This document shows positions 54,292 through 62,993 of a stretch of 64,000 nucleotides of DNA, piece after piece. The stretch comes from Roseburia sp. (GTDB taxonomy: Bacteria; Bacillota; Clostridia; Lachnospirales; Lachnospiraceae). The notes beneath the pieces are model-generated. The model did no database searches and was not told the DNA's origin. It saw nothing but the letters and a program-made list of their open reading frames with translations. Made by a program: the position numbers and the translations under genes. The first letter of the stretch is position 1, and each line of letters opens with the position of its first letter. Location of the stretch: assembly GCA_017937095.1 (NCBI GenBank), contig JAGBEG010000013.1, positions 186,001 to 250,000 of the forward strand, in the 5' to 3' direction.

Positions 54292-54327
54292 ACTGCCAGC
54301 CGCTTTCCTTCTGCCGCAGATACCGTG

Positions 54328-55371
54328 TCAATACAGCTTTTTGAGCCACCGGAACCGCTCATGCCTTGACAGTGCAAGAATCACGCCTCCGGCAATCAGG
54401 CTGCATATCAAGACGACCGTAGTCAGAATCAGGCACCACGCCACTCCCTTTTCCGCAGCCGGAATCCACGCCGCGAACACGCTGCTCATCAGCTTTGCCA
54501 CAAACGGCACGAACGCCGAATGTATCAGATACACCAGCGTACTTTGCTTGCGCAGATACACAAAGTTCACTCTGCCCTCTCCCGGCAGTCTGCCGCACAG
54601 CGCACACCATGCAATGATAATGCTCGCAAGATTTCCGACATAATTATGCATAATCTGTACCACCGCAGAATTATGTCCGAGCAGTCCGATTGCACCGCCT
54701 GCCACAGCAAACACACCCATTCCGATGAGCAGTCTGCCTCCTGCATTTCCCGCGGTACTGCCGCCGGAAGCCGCCGCGCCGTCACCGTTGGAGGTTTTCT
54801 TTCCCGCGCCATTGCCGCCGGAAACCGCCGACGTATCACCGACCGTCGCAGCAAGAAAAATCCCGACTGCAATACCGAGCACGGCACGCGTGATACGCCC
54901 GTAGAACACCGAACCAAACACCAGCCAGAAAAGGACTTCCTTCCATGAAAACCGTGTCTTTTTCAGCCCCAGAAGAATGACGACCACCAGAAACAGATTT
55001 TGCAGATACCACAGATGTCCGCTGTCAAAGGACGTAAAAAACTGCGTCCACAGCGTAATGAAATCATACACCCACACATCTGAGGCGCGGTCTGTCACCG
55101 CCAGATTTACCAGAAAATAAACCGCCATCCACAACACCGTCATCCACAGCAGGTGGCGTACATAGGACATAGCGCGCCCCTCCTGCTCTAACGTTCCTGC
55201 GGCAACAAGAAAATAGCCGCTGAAAATAAAGAAAATCTGAACCGCCAGCTTTACCAGATCCATATACCAGCCCATGCCGTCTGCATCCGACAGATAGCAA
55301 TGTCCCGCCACCACGACGACCGCACATATGAACTTTACAATGTCTACCAGACCGTTTTCTCTTCTCTCCAT
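54328..55371 (-). CDS. Acyltransferase-3 family membrane acyltransferase with Gly/Ala insert
   Basis: 347 residues, ten helices. DIVKFICAVVVVAGHCY (conserved His near 24), FFIFSGYFLV and SGHLWYLQNLFLVVV are acyltransferase-3 hallmarks. Between helices 6 and 7 (about residues 180-210, near 54740-54830) there is a Ser/Gly/Ala/Lys-rich insert (GGNGAGKKTSNGDG and onwards). It likely O-acylates a sugar of the glycan. Unlike the family member at 30392-31354 it has no long homopolymer. Confidence 0.8.
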   Translation of the reverse strand: MERRENGLVDIVKFICAVVVVAGHCYLSDADGMGWYMDLVKLAVQIFFIFSGYFLVAAGTLEQEGRAMSYVRHLLWMTVLWMAVYFLVNLAVTDRASDVWVYDFITLWTQFFTSFDSGHLWYLQNLFLVVVILLGLKKTRFSWKEVLFWLVFGSVFYGRITRAVLGIAVGIFLAATVGDTSAVSGGNGAGKKTSNGDGAAASGGSTAGNAGGRLLIGMGVFAVAGGAIGLLGHNSAVVQIMHNYVGNLASIIIAWCALCGRLPGEGRVNFVYLRKQSTLVYLIHSAFVPFVAKLMSSVFAAWIPAAEKGVAWCLILTTVVLICSLIAGGVILALSRHERFRWLKKLY

Positions 55372-55452
55372 GTCAATCCTGCTTTCTGCCGTATTTCTTA
55401 CCTGCCCAATGCCACTGCGGGTATATCCGCCCTTGCCGCCGCGCCGTCCGGG

Positions 55453-56367
55453 TCAGCCCTGCTCCTTCACCCATGTCACATAATCACGGACGCCGTCCGC
55501 AAGCTCCATCCGCTTTTTGTAACCGATTGACTTTAACAGGGAAATATCCGCTCTCACGTTCTTCGGATCGCCCGCCTTTGTCTCTCCGTTAAATGTAACA
55601 ATCGTTTCCGGTTCGCCCAGCGTTTTCGCATACGCATGCGCAAGCGAACGGATGGACACATCCTCACCGTTCGCCACATTGAAGATTTCCTCCGGTCCGT
55701 CATACGCAAGAATACAGGAAATCGCCTGCATAATATCGGACACGTGGATATAATCACGCGACTCCTCACCGGTTCCGAACAGACGAATCGCATCTGTGCT
55801 CTGATATTTCTGGTAGATATCCCACAGAAGCTGCTTTCTAAGCCCGCTTCCATACGCCGAAAAAATGCGGATCGAACGGATGCGGTAGCCATGTACCTCA
55901 TTATAATAATGGCAGAGCTGCTCGCACATCAGTTTATGAAGCCCATACGGAGAAATCGGCGCGGGCGCAGTTGTCTCCCGAATCGGAAGTTCTTCTGTAT
56001 TTCCATAGACCGCCGCACTCGACATGAAAATAATCTTCGGTTTCTTCTCGATGGAACGAAGCGCGATCAAGAGCTGATACAGGCTGTGTAAGTTGCCGTC
56101 CAGATCCGCCATCGGGTTCACGACCGACGCGCCGACATTCGCACTGCCCGCACAGTGCAGGATCACATCCGGCTGGACGCCTGTCACGATCATCGACAAT
56201 TCCGCCGGACTGCCGGACATATTGCACTGATAATAGGTGATCTTCTCTCCTCCCCCACGGTACTCCGTGGAAATGTCCATCCCGTGAACCTCATACTCTT
56301 TTCCAAAATACACCGCCGCGCTGTGACCGATAAATCCATTTACGCCCGTAATAAGAATTTTCTTCAT
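55453..56367 (-). CDS. NAD-dependent sugar epimerase/dehydratase (GalE-like SDR)
   Basis: 304 residues. ILITGVNGFIGHSAAV at 4-19 (GxxGxxG), HCAGSANVGASV near 71, SSAAVYGNTEELPI near 115 and Tyr-x3-Lys in SPYGLHKLMCE near 139. An extended SDR acting on a nucleotide-sugar, most likely a UDP-sugar 4-epimerase or 4-reductase. The exact reaction is not readable from sequence. Stand-alone between an acyltransferase and a GT4 gene. Confidence 0.78.
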   Translation of the reverse strand: MKKILITGVNGFIGHSAAVYFGKEYEVHGMDISTEYRGGGEKITYYQCNMSGSPAELSMIVTGVQPDVILHCAGSANVGASVVNPMADLDGNLHSLYQLLIALRSIEKKPKIIFMSSAAVYGNTEELPIRETTAPAPISPYGLHKLMCEQLCHYYNEVHGYRIRSIRIFSAYGSGLRKQLLWDIYQKYQSTDAIRLFGTGEESRDYIHVSDIMQAISCILAYDGPEEIFNVANGEDVSIRSLAHAYAKTLGEPETIVTFNGETKAGDPKNVRADISLLKSIGYKKRMELADGVRDYVTWVKEQG

Positions 56368-56406
56368 ATAAAATCAGACCTTTCCTCAAACCATACGCCG
56401 TCTGGC

Positions 56407-57528
56407 TCAGACCAGTACCTTTGCAAGCGCCTCGGAGTATTCCTTCGCCTCGCGGTACATATTTGCAATTCCCTGCTCCACATCCTCGGTGAACTCCTGC
56501 TTTGCCGTCTCCGCCATAAGCGCGGCAAGCGCCTCGGGGTCATGCGGATCAAACAGCCTGCACTTCCCGTTCTTCTGCTCCCTGTGCACCGGAATATCAG
56601 ACAGCAGCACCGTCTTATCGAGCACCTTCGCGTCTTCAAGCACCGTGCCCCAGCCCTCACAGAGGGACGGTTGTACGACAAACGCCGCGTTCTTCATGAT
56701 CGAGAGCTGTTCCGTTCGCTCGACAAAACCGAGCAGCTTTATACGTTCCTTCACCGGCTCCGCTTCCATGATTGCTTTCAGCTTGTTGATATAGTCGGGG
56801 TTCCGGTAATCTTCCAGATTCCCGGTAAACACAAAATCATAATCCGGAAGTTCCCCGCGCTGCACAAGAAGCTCGATCGCACGCACTGCGACGACATGGT
56901 TCTTGTGCTGCCAGAACTGATTCGGCAGATAGATGTACTTCTTTTTCAGCCCGAACTTTTCCGCCACCTGCTGCTCCAACTGCGGCGTGATCGTCCGAAT
57001 CTCCGGTTCGATATATGACACGAAATGAACGACCTTTACCGCGCACCTGTGTTCCGGGTAGAAATGCTCCAGGTCGCGTTTCGCATCCTCGCTGCTTAAG
57101 ACAAGCGGATTCCCCCGGGAAACCATGGCGCGGTCCGTCGCATCCTTGCGCTCGAGCTCCTCCGGCTGGAAGAACTCGGGCAGATTCTTGTGCTGAAAAT
57201 CCGGAATCCAGAAAATTCCGCGCTTTGCAAAAAGCCTGCCGATCTTATTCAGCTCCAGCGCGTAGCAATACTTCACGCCGTGCAGCCAGATCAGATTCAT
57301 CTCATAGAGCGCAAGCTTTACCTTATTCTTCTCCCCAAAAATGCGCAGATCGATCTGATTGCCGAAGCATTCGAAAATATCCGCGTGCTCCGGGTCGATC
57401 AATACCACAATCTTATATTTCGCCGTAATCGCCGGATTCTGCAGGCAACTGAAAATAATGTTTTTCAGATAATAAAGCCCGCCGATCCAGCCCCGGTTTC
57501 CAAGTCCGTTGAATAAAATCTTTTTCAT
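56407..57528 (-). CDS. GT4 glycosyltransferase
   Basis: 373 residues from ATG 57528 (GGAG eight bases upstream; the frame opens eight codons earlier). GT-B fold: KKILFNGLGNRGWIGGLYYLKN at the start, LPNQFWQHKNH near 206, then VVQPSLCEGWGTVLEDAKV near 300 (the E-x7-E donor motif, here EGWGTVLED) and DPHDPEALAALM. A cytoplasmic retaining transferase that adds a sugar from a nucleotide donor. Confidence 0.82.
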   Translation of the reverse strand: MKKILFNGLGNRGWIGGLYYLKNIIFSCLQNPAITAKYKIVVLIDPEHADIFECFGNQIDLRIFGEKNKVKLALYEMNLIWLHGVKYCYALELNKIGRLFAKRGIFWIPDFQHKNLPEFFQPEELERKDATDRAMVSRGNPLVLSSEDAKRDLEHFYPEHRCAVKVVHFVSYIEPEIRTITPQLEQQVAEKFGLKKKYIYLPNQFWQHKNHVVAVRAIELLVQRGELPDYDFVFTGNLEDYRNPDYINKLKAIMEAEPVKERIKLLGFVERTEQLSIMKNAAFVVQPSLCEGWGTVLEDAKVLDKTVLLSDIPVHREQKNGKCRLFDPHDPEALAALMAETAKQEFTEDVEQGIANMYREAKEYSEALAKVLV

Positions 57529-57594
57529 TTTCTGTCTCCATCCGTCTGCCACGCTCTGCCGTTCTCTTTCACGGCTTCCCGCAGCCAGACTCTT

Positions 57595-58701
57595 CTACTC
57601 TGTCTCCTGCATTACGAACCGAAGCGCATCGATAGCGCCCTTCGCCACCTCGGAGAATGCAAACGCGTGCGCTTTCTCATAGCTTCTTTGTCCCATCGCA
57701 GCAAGGCGCTCCTCGTCCGCGAACATCTCGCTAATCGCAGCCGCAAAAGCGTCCGTATCCCCGGGGTCGACGATACAGCCGTTCTCCCCCTCCTCAATCA
57801 GATCAAATGCTCCGTCCGCATACTTTGAGGAAATCACAGGCAGGGAAGCGCACATCGCTTCCAGAATCACAAGTCCGAAGCAGTCCTCTCTGGTCGGCAG
57901 AATGAACACGTCCGAACTGCCGTAAAGTTCCCGCAGCGGTTCTCCTTCCAGATACCCCTTAAATTCGATACGCCGGGAAATTCCAAGCTCCGCCGCCTGC
58001 TTCTCTAAAAGCTCTTTCTCCTGCCCCTCTCCCACAATCACAAGCCGGATGTCTTCTCCGGTCTTTGCGAGCGCCGGAAGCAGAAGGTCAAGACCCTTTC
58101 GCTGAATCAGGCTTCCCACGTACAGAAGCTGCTTTCCGCTGTAATCCGTCTTCTCGCGCAGATATTTCTGAATATCCACGGTCAGGTAGGAAATAAAGCA
58201 CTTTTTCTCGTCCGCGCCGTAGGCGATCTGCGCCTTCTTCGACGCCGTGCTGCTCGCCACGAACGCCGCCGCACGCTTCACAATGTAACTGCGCGAAAGT
58301 CTCTGCACCTTTCCGATATTCTTCTCGGAATTTAAGGTTCCGTCCGTCCAACTGATAAACGGAATCTTCTTCCTTCTGCACCAGTGCACCGCTCTTAGAA
58401 TCGTTGGATTATACTCCATTGCAAAAACAATATCCGGGCGGATCGCCTTAAGCTGCTTTTCCACGCCGACCGGAAGAAATACATAGCGGTCGTCGAACCG
58501 CTTTCTTATGATAATTGTCTTTGATTTCAGGAAATAATAATTCGAAAGCCCGGCAAGCCCGACGCTCCATTTGCGGTTCTCCATGCCCGCCCCCGAGAAA
58601 ATAATATGGAACTCATACTGCGGGTAATTCTTCTGCAGATAGGCAAAGAAATCGACCCGGTACGGGGACGGTATGTTCGTGATAAATACGGCTCTTATCA
58701 T
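57595..58701 (-). CDS. GT4 glycosyltransferase
   Basis: 368 residues. FITNIPSPYRVDFFAYLQ at 6-23, LLYVGSLIQRKGLDLLLPAL near 194, and FILPTREDCFGLVILEAM near 273 (E-x7-E donor-binding motif) are the GT4 signature; the opening 'TNIPSPYR' is typical for capsule enzymes of this family. The start overlaps the preceding GT4 gene by four bases (ATGA), so the two are translationally coupled. Confidence 0.85.
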   Translation of the reverse strand: MIRAVFITNIPSPYRVDFFAYLQKNYPQYEFHIIFSGAGMENRKWSVGLAGLSNYYFLKSKTIIIRKRFDDRYVFLPVGVEKQLKAIRPDIVFAMEYNPTILRAVHWCRRKKIPFISWTDGTLNSEKNIGKVQRLSRSYIVKRAAAFVASSTASKKAQIAYGADEKKCFISYLTVDIQKYLREKTDYSGKQLLYVGSLIQRKGLDLLLPALAKTGEDIRLVIVGEGQEKELLEKQAAELGISRRIEFKGYLEGEPLRELYGSSDVFILPTREDCFGLVILEAMCASLPVISSKYADGAFDLIEEGENGCIVDPGDTDAFAAAISEMFADEERLAAMGQRSYEKAHAFAFSEVAKGAIDALRFVMQETE

Positions 58702-59891
58702 TTTGAAATATCCTCATAAATCTTCATTAGTTTCTGGTAATTGTCCTCCGGGCGCAGTCTCGTTTCGTAGAACTCTCTTGCGTTTGCCTTAAGCGATGTG
58801 ATATCAAGCGTCTCAAACTCGCGCACCTTCTTTGCGAGGTCGTCCGCCGAATCGTAGGTGAACTTCATGCCCGTGATTCCGTCCTGCACCATGCCGTCCA
58901 TGTTGCCGACCCTTCCGGCGATTACCGGCACGCCGTAGGAATACGCCTCCGCAATCGTCATGGCAAACGCCTCATAGCACTGGGACGTCATAATGACCGC
59001 CTTCGCGTGGTAGAACTTCTCCGTCATTTCCTCTTTCTGGAGATAGCCTAAGAACTTTACGTTTTCCAGCTTATGTTCGCTCACATAGCGCTGCATCTCC
59101 TCCATCATCGGACCGTTTCCCGCGATATAAAGCCGCTTATCCGGCAGCTTCTCAAACGCCTTGATTGCGATATCGATTCCCTTAAGCGCCTCTATGCGCC
59201 CTGCGAACAGGAAATATTCCTCCTCCGGACGGCTGTCGCTTAAGACGACCTCCTCCGCAAAGGTAAAATTCGGCTTGATATAGACGCGGTTGGGATCGAC
59301 AATCTCCCGCTTTGCATCCAGCGATTCCAACAGCTTCTTACGATTAAACTCGGTCAGGCAGATAAAGTTCACCTTGCGGTAAGTTCCGATGAACCGGTGA
59401 ATCTGCAGGATTGCAGCGCTGACAAAGGACTGCAGCTTACTGTTGCGGTAGCACTTATGGCGGATGGCGCAGCGCATCCCTCCCTTAACGCACTCCTCGC
59501 AGATCACATTGTCGCGGAAAAAAGAACCCGCCGGACACAGCATTCTGAAATTGTGAAGCGTCTGCACGACAGGCACCTTACACTTAAACGCCGCATAGAA
59601 CACCGACGGGCTTACCATTGTCAGCGTATTGTGCACATGTACAATGTCGATCTGATTTGCCCGGATGAGCTTCTTTACCTCGCGATAGGTACGAAAAGAA
59701 TAGACCGCTGTAAATGGAAGCAGGAGCTTCCCCAGAAGCCCCTTTTTCTGTAATTCGCTGTTGGAACGGTAATAGGTGTAGACCATATGACCGTGCTCCT
59801 CTAAAAGCCGCTTCTCATTGCGGACTACAACATCCTCCCCTCCGGGAATCTGATAAAAATTGTGTATCTGTAATATCCGGTAATTTTTCAT
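58698..59891 (-). CDS. GT4 glycosyltransferase
   Basis: 397 residues. ILQIHNFYQIPGGEDVVVRNEKRLL at 5-29 (the loop PGGEDVVV is shared by many capsule GT4 enzymes), HVHNTLTMVSPSVF near 86, LFAGRIEALKGIDIAIKAF near 226 and YEAFAMTIAEAYSYGVPVI near 307. A cluster of four cysteines (CPAG, CEEC, CAIRHKC, residues 119-148) is conserved in this subgroup and may bind metal. First of three consecutive GT4 genes. Confidence 0.87.
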   Translation of the reverse strand: MKNYRILQIHNFYQIPGGEDVVVRNEKRLLEEHGHMVYTYYRSNSELQKKGLLGKLLLPFTAVYSFRTYREVKKLIRANQIDIVHVHNTLTMVSPSVFYAAFKCKVPVVQTLHNFRMLCPAGSFFRDNVICEECVKGGMRCAIRHKCYRNSKLQSFVSAAILQIHRFIGTYRKVNFICLTEFNRKKLLESLDAKREIVDPNRVYIKPNFTFAEEVVLSDSRPEEEYFLFAGRIEALKGIDIAIKAFEKLPDKRLYIAGNGPMMEEMQRYVSEHKLENVKFLGYLQKEEMTEKFYHAKAVIMTSQCYEAFAMTIAEAYSYGVPVIAGRVGNMDGMVQDGITGMKFTYDSADDLAKKVREFETLDITSLKANAREFYETRLRPEDNYQKLMKIYEDISK

Positions 59892-59909
59892 AATACTTCC
59901 TATTCCTAT

Positions 59910-61052
59910 CTATATGGTTCCGACCGGTTTCTTCCCGTCAAGCAGATCGGGATAGAGCAAAATCCCGCACAGCAGGATAAACGGATTCATAAAGCCGTTC
60001 ATAATGAACTGCTCCAGCACACCGTAAAGCGCCAGCGTCCCCAACATCACGAGCTCCTTGTAATGTCTCTGGCGATACAGGGTTATGAGCGTCTTCTCCA
60101 CCAGCCAGAAGAAAAAGAGCGATACGATAATTCCGCAGTAGAGCAGCACGAACATATAGGTGTTATCGATCAGCCCGTAGTACTGTCCATAGAAAATCTC
60201 CTGCACGCGCGGCAGAAGGGATAGTCCCTGCGTATTATAATAACTGCTCATAATATAGATTCTTCCCGATACAAAGTGATTTAACAGCTTCATCAGCGAA
60301 TTGCCGCCGTCGTAAAACACCATCGTACACAGGCTGAAAAGCGCTCCTACCGGCACGGAGAGCACCAGTACGGCTTTGTATTTATGCTTCTTTACAAGCT
60401 TGTCAAACAAAATCAGTCCCCAGCAGAAGAAAAACACTGCAATTCCCGTGCGGCAGAAGGTAAGCTCATAAAACAAAAACGCCACTGCCGAGGTTCCAAG
60501 GAACCACCACTTATTCAACTTTTCATAATTATAATACAACAGCAGAACCAATGTCAAAAATACCGCCAGAAACGCCGTGTTCGGCTCATTCATCGCAAAA
60601 CTGTACACCGGAATCTCCACGTATTTCGTGTCCGGGGTCGTCTTAAATCCGATATCATAGACGCCAAATGTAGAGCCGACGACTAATACAAACAGTGAGA
60701 ATACGCGGATATAGACCGCAATCTGGATCATAAAACGAAAATCACAATTTTTCATTGCAATGATTGTCATGAACAGCAGCAGCCAGGTATTCTGCTTGGT
60801 AAGCACGGAAAGCGCAACGCCAAGCCCCATCAGCAATGCGATCCAGATGACCTCGCGCAGCGTATATTTCGTCGTAATCATCTTGATGCCCCAGAATGTC
60901 ATGGCAAAGGCAAAAAAGACAAGATATGTTTTCTCTCCGTGATCGTAGGTAAACGCCTTCATCAGCATGTTGATTGCAAAATACCCGTAAAAGGCGGCAA
61001 TCCCCACTCTCTCCCAATCACTTGTACGCAAAAATGTTTTTATTCTCTCCAT
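59910..61052 (-). CDS. wzy: Wzy-type O-antigen/capsule polymerase
   Basis: 380 residues, 10-11 helices, with one large outer loop (about 250-300, GGNSLMKLLNHFVSGRIYIMSSYYNTQGLSLLPRVQEIFYGQ). The pattern of many short helices plus one late loop containing SGR is that of Wzy polymerases, where Arg residues bind the lipid-linked glycan. It would join repeat units flipped by the Wzx encoded about 9 kb downstream in the same unit. Confidence 0.75.
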   Translation of the reverse strand: MERIKTFLRTSDWERVGIAAFYGYFAINMLMKAFTYDHGEKTYLVFFAFAMTFWGIKMITTKYTLREVIWIALLMGLGVALSVLTKQNTWLLLFMTIIAMKNCDFRFMIQIAVYIRVFSLFVLVVGSTFGVYDIGFKTTPDTKYVEIPVYSFAMNEPNTAFLAVFLTLVLLLYYNYEKLNKWWFLGTSAVAFLFYELTFCRTGIAVFFFCWGLILFDKLVKKHKYKAVLVLSVPVGALFSLCTMVFYDGGNSLMKLLNHFVSGRIYIMSSYYNTQGLSLLPRVQEIFYGQYYGLIDNTYMFVLLYCGIIVSLFFFWLVEKTLITLYRQRHYKELVMLGTLALYGVLEQFIMNGFMNPFILLCGILLYPDLLDGKKPVGTI

Positions 61053-61088
61053 ACGACTCTTCCCTACTTCCTCAATCCAACATACAGG

Positions 61089-61871
61089 CTATTCCTCCGT
61101 CCTGCAATAAACCGCATAGACGTCATCGATGACCGTGGCTCTCCAATATCCATACGCCGAGAGATCCTCCGGGATCTGATGAAAGGAAGTATTAAATACA
61201 ATAAATCTGCAGTTCTTATTTCTCGCAATCTCCGTAATCAGTTCCACATCCGGCGTTTCGCTGCTCATCTCCTGATACACCTTCGCCTCGTCCTCACCGA
61301 TATCCGAGATAAACCCTTCTGCATTTCTTCCGTACAGCAGACATGCTGACGCCGAATACTGTCTGATGCTGCAGAGCAGCTCGTTGGGAACGATCATCGT
61401 CTCCTTCCAGTCGGACATCCACATCTCCACAAAATCGGATATCTCAATCGCTGCATCCGGCAGCTCATAGACATTCTCCCGCTCGGTATATGTCTCCCCC
61501 GAGAGCACCGGCTTTCCGGTCACTGCGATGACAACGCACGCCACGGCAGCCACGCCGATGCGCCAGACGTCCTTCTTCAGGCGGTACGAAAGCTTCACCA
61601 CCGTATACGCAAGCACAAACGAGCTTGGAAGCATCCAGAGAAGCCGCCAGTATACGCCGCTTAAGAAACGCATTCCGACGTACTTATAGAAAAACGGATT
61701 AAAGAAGAACACAAACACCAGCACCGCCGGGAAAAACAATCTGCGCCGCTCCCATTTTCCAAGGAAAAAGCAGCAGACCAGCGCCGCCGCGAACAGTGCG
61801 AAATGAATCACGCCGCTCCTGCCACCTATGAAATTTACAAATTCGCCCCAAACGGCAAGTACATATCCCAT
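61089..61871 (-). CDS. Membrane protein, second member of a split GT-C-like pair
   Basis: 260 residues from ATG 61871, which has AAGAGG eight bases upstream and lies 12 bases after the stop of the polytopic gene; the frame is open to 62075 but that part overlaps the partner. Four helices (10-40, 45-65, 78-95, 108-125), then an outer domain: NVYELPDAAIEISDFVEM, IVPNELLCSIRQYSASACLLYGRNAE, CRFIVFNTSFHQIPE, ending VYAVYCRTEE. Paralogous in layout to the proteins at 47202 and 45419. Confidence 0.58.
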   Translation of the reverse strand: MGYVLAVWGEFVNFIGGRSGVIHFALFAAALVCCFFLGKWERRRLFFPAVLVFVFFFNPFFYKYVGMRFLSGVYWRLLWMLPSSFVLAYTVVKLSYRLKKDVWRIGVAAVACVVIAVTGKPVLSGETYTERENVYELPDAAIEISDFVEMWMSDWKETMIVPNELLCSIRQYSASACLLYGRNAEGFISDIGEDEAKVYQEMSSETPDVELITEIARNKNCRFIVFNTSFHQIPEDLSAYGYWRATVIDDVYAVYCRTEE

Positions 61872-61882
61872 ATCTTTACCTC

Positions 61883-62980
61883 TTACAGAAGATAATACCC
61901 CAGAAAAATGGCACACGGAAGCGCCGCCATCCAGATTGCAAAGGTCTTTCGCCACTTCCGGTAATAGCAGAAGTCCAAAAATCCATAGATACAGAGCACG
62001 ATCGGCGCCGTCACAATGCCGATGCCGGAAAGCAGGCACGCTCCCGTACTCGCCACATACAGCGTGGGAATCCACCTCTTGTCGTACTCCTTATGCATGA
62101 TCCGGTAGAACAGGTAGAAAAGCAGCGGCAGCGAAAAGCTTGCGCACACCGCCTTCCCCTGCCAGATACGAAGCAGCAGCATGGAAGCAAGCGTATGTGT
62201 CGATGTATAACCCGCCAGATGAATCACGGACAGGACGATCAGGAACAGAAACGCCTTCTCCCAGTCTCCGCCAAACATCTCCTTACCGATCAGCAGATAA
62301 AGCGCGTAGCAGATCAGAATCAGGAAAAACGGCAGATATGCATGGGAAATCTCAGCCGGAGCCATGCCGCTAAGCTTCGCATTCATCGCCACGAACATCG
62401 CCCACGGCGAGGTCAGATCCTTGCGCACTTCGCCCTCATCCCAGTACAGATAATCGGCATGAATCGGGCTGTCCTGATACATCGTATCGTGCTCTACCGC
62501 AGAAACCTCCTCCGCGATAAAGCGCGCGTCATCATCGTCGCTGTGCTCATAGCGCGCCGGAATATACGCCTGCAGCAGGACAAGCACAGCAGCCAGGATT
62601 CCAAAAATCACTGTCCAGCGGCGGCCATTCTGACCGTCCCCGCACTGCCCGCCGCGCTTATTTCTTTCTGCTTTTGCGCTTCGTGCCGGACCTGCCTTTT
62701 CCTTTGGTGCAGACAGTTCCCCGTCCGCCCATCGTTTTAAGAAGACAAGGAACGAAAGCACTGCCAGAAGCTGCATGACCATTTCCCACAAAATAATCGC
62801 CGTTGTAAGCGTCTGCTGCAATGCAACAAGCGGCACAAGCAGAAGCTGCGCCACCGCCAGCATCGTCGCAAAGCCGAGTACCCACGCGTGCAACACACGG
62901 TTCATGCGCCCTTCGATCCGAAGAAACGCCGTCCACAAAAAACCGATCCAGACCGGTACGAGAATGAACATCCCGCTCAT
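61883..62980 (-). CDS. DUF6077-like polytopic membrane protein, first member of a split GT-C-like pair
   Basis: About 365 residues with ten helices. The large outer loop starts HSDDDDARFIAEEVSAVEHDTMYQDSPIHAD, with a cluster of four Asp, and ends in DLTSPWAMFVAMNAKL. A Lys/Arg/Gly-rich insert (EKAGPARSAKAERNKRGG) lies before helix 4, near 62600-62720. The frame is open to 63040 but overlaps the upstream gene there; I use ATG 62980. Ribosome sites are poor for all candidates. A short palindrome (GTAGAAA/TTTCTAC, 62981-62997) sits just ahead of it. Confidence 0.58.
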   Translation of the reverse strand: MSGMFILVPVWIGFLWTAFLRIEGRMNRVLHAWVLGFATMLAVAQLLLVPLVALQQTLTTAIILWEMVMQLLAVLSFLVFLKRWADGELSAPKEKAGPARSAKAERNKRGGQCGDGQNGRRWTVIFGILAAVLVLLQAYIPARYEHSDDDDARFIAEEVSAVEHDTMYQDSPIHADYLYWDEGEVRKDLTSPWAMFVAMNAKLSGMAPAEISHAYLPFFLILICYALYLLIGKEMFGGDWEKAFLFLIVLSVIHLAGYTSTHTLASMLLLRIWQGKAVCASFSLPLLFYLFYRIMHKEYDKRWIPTLYVASTGACLLSGIGIVTAPIVLCIYGFLDFCYYRKWRKTFAIWMAALPCAIFLGYYLL

Positions 62981-62993
62981 GTAGAAAATGTTT

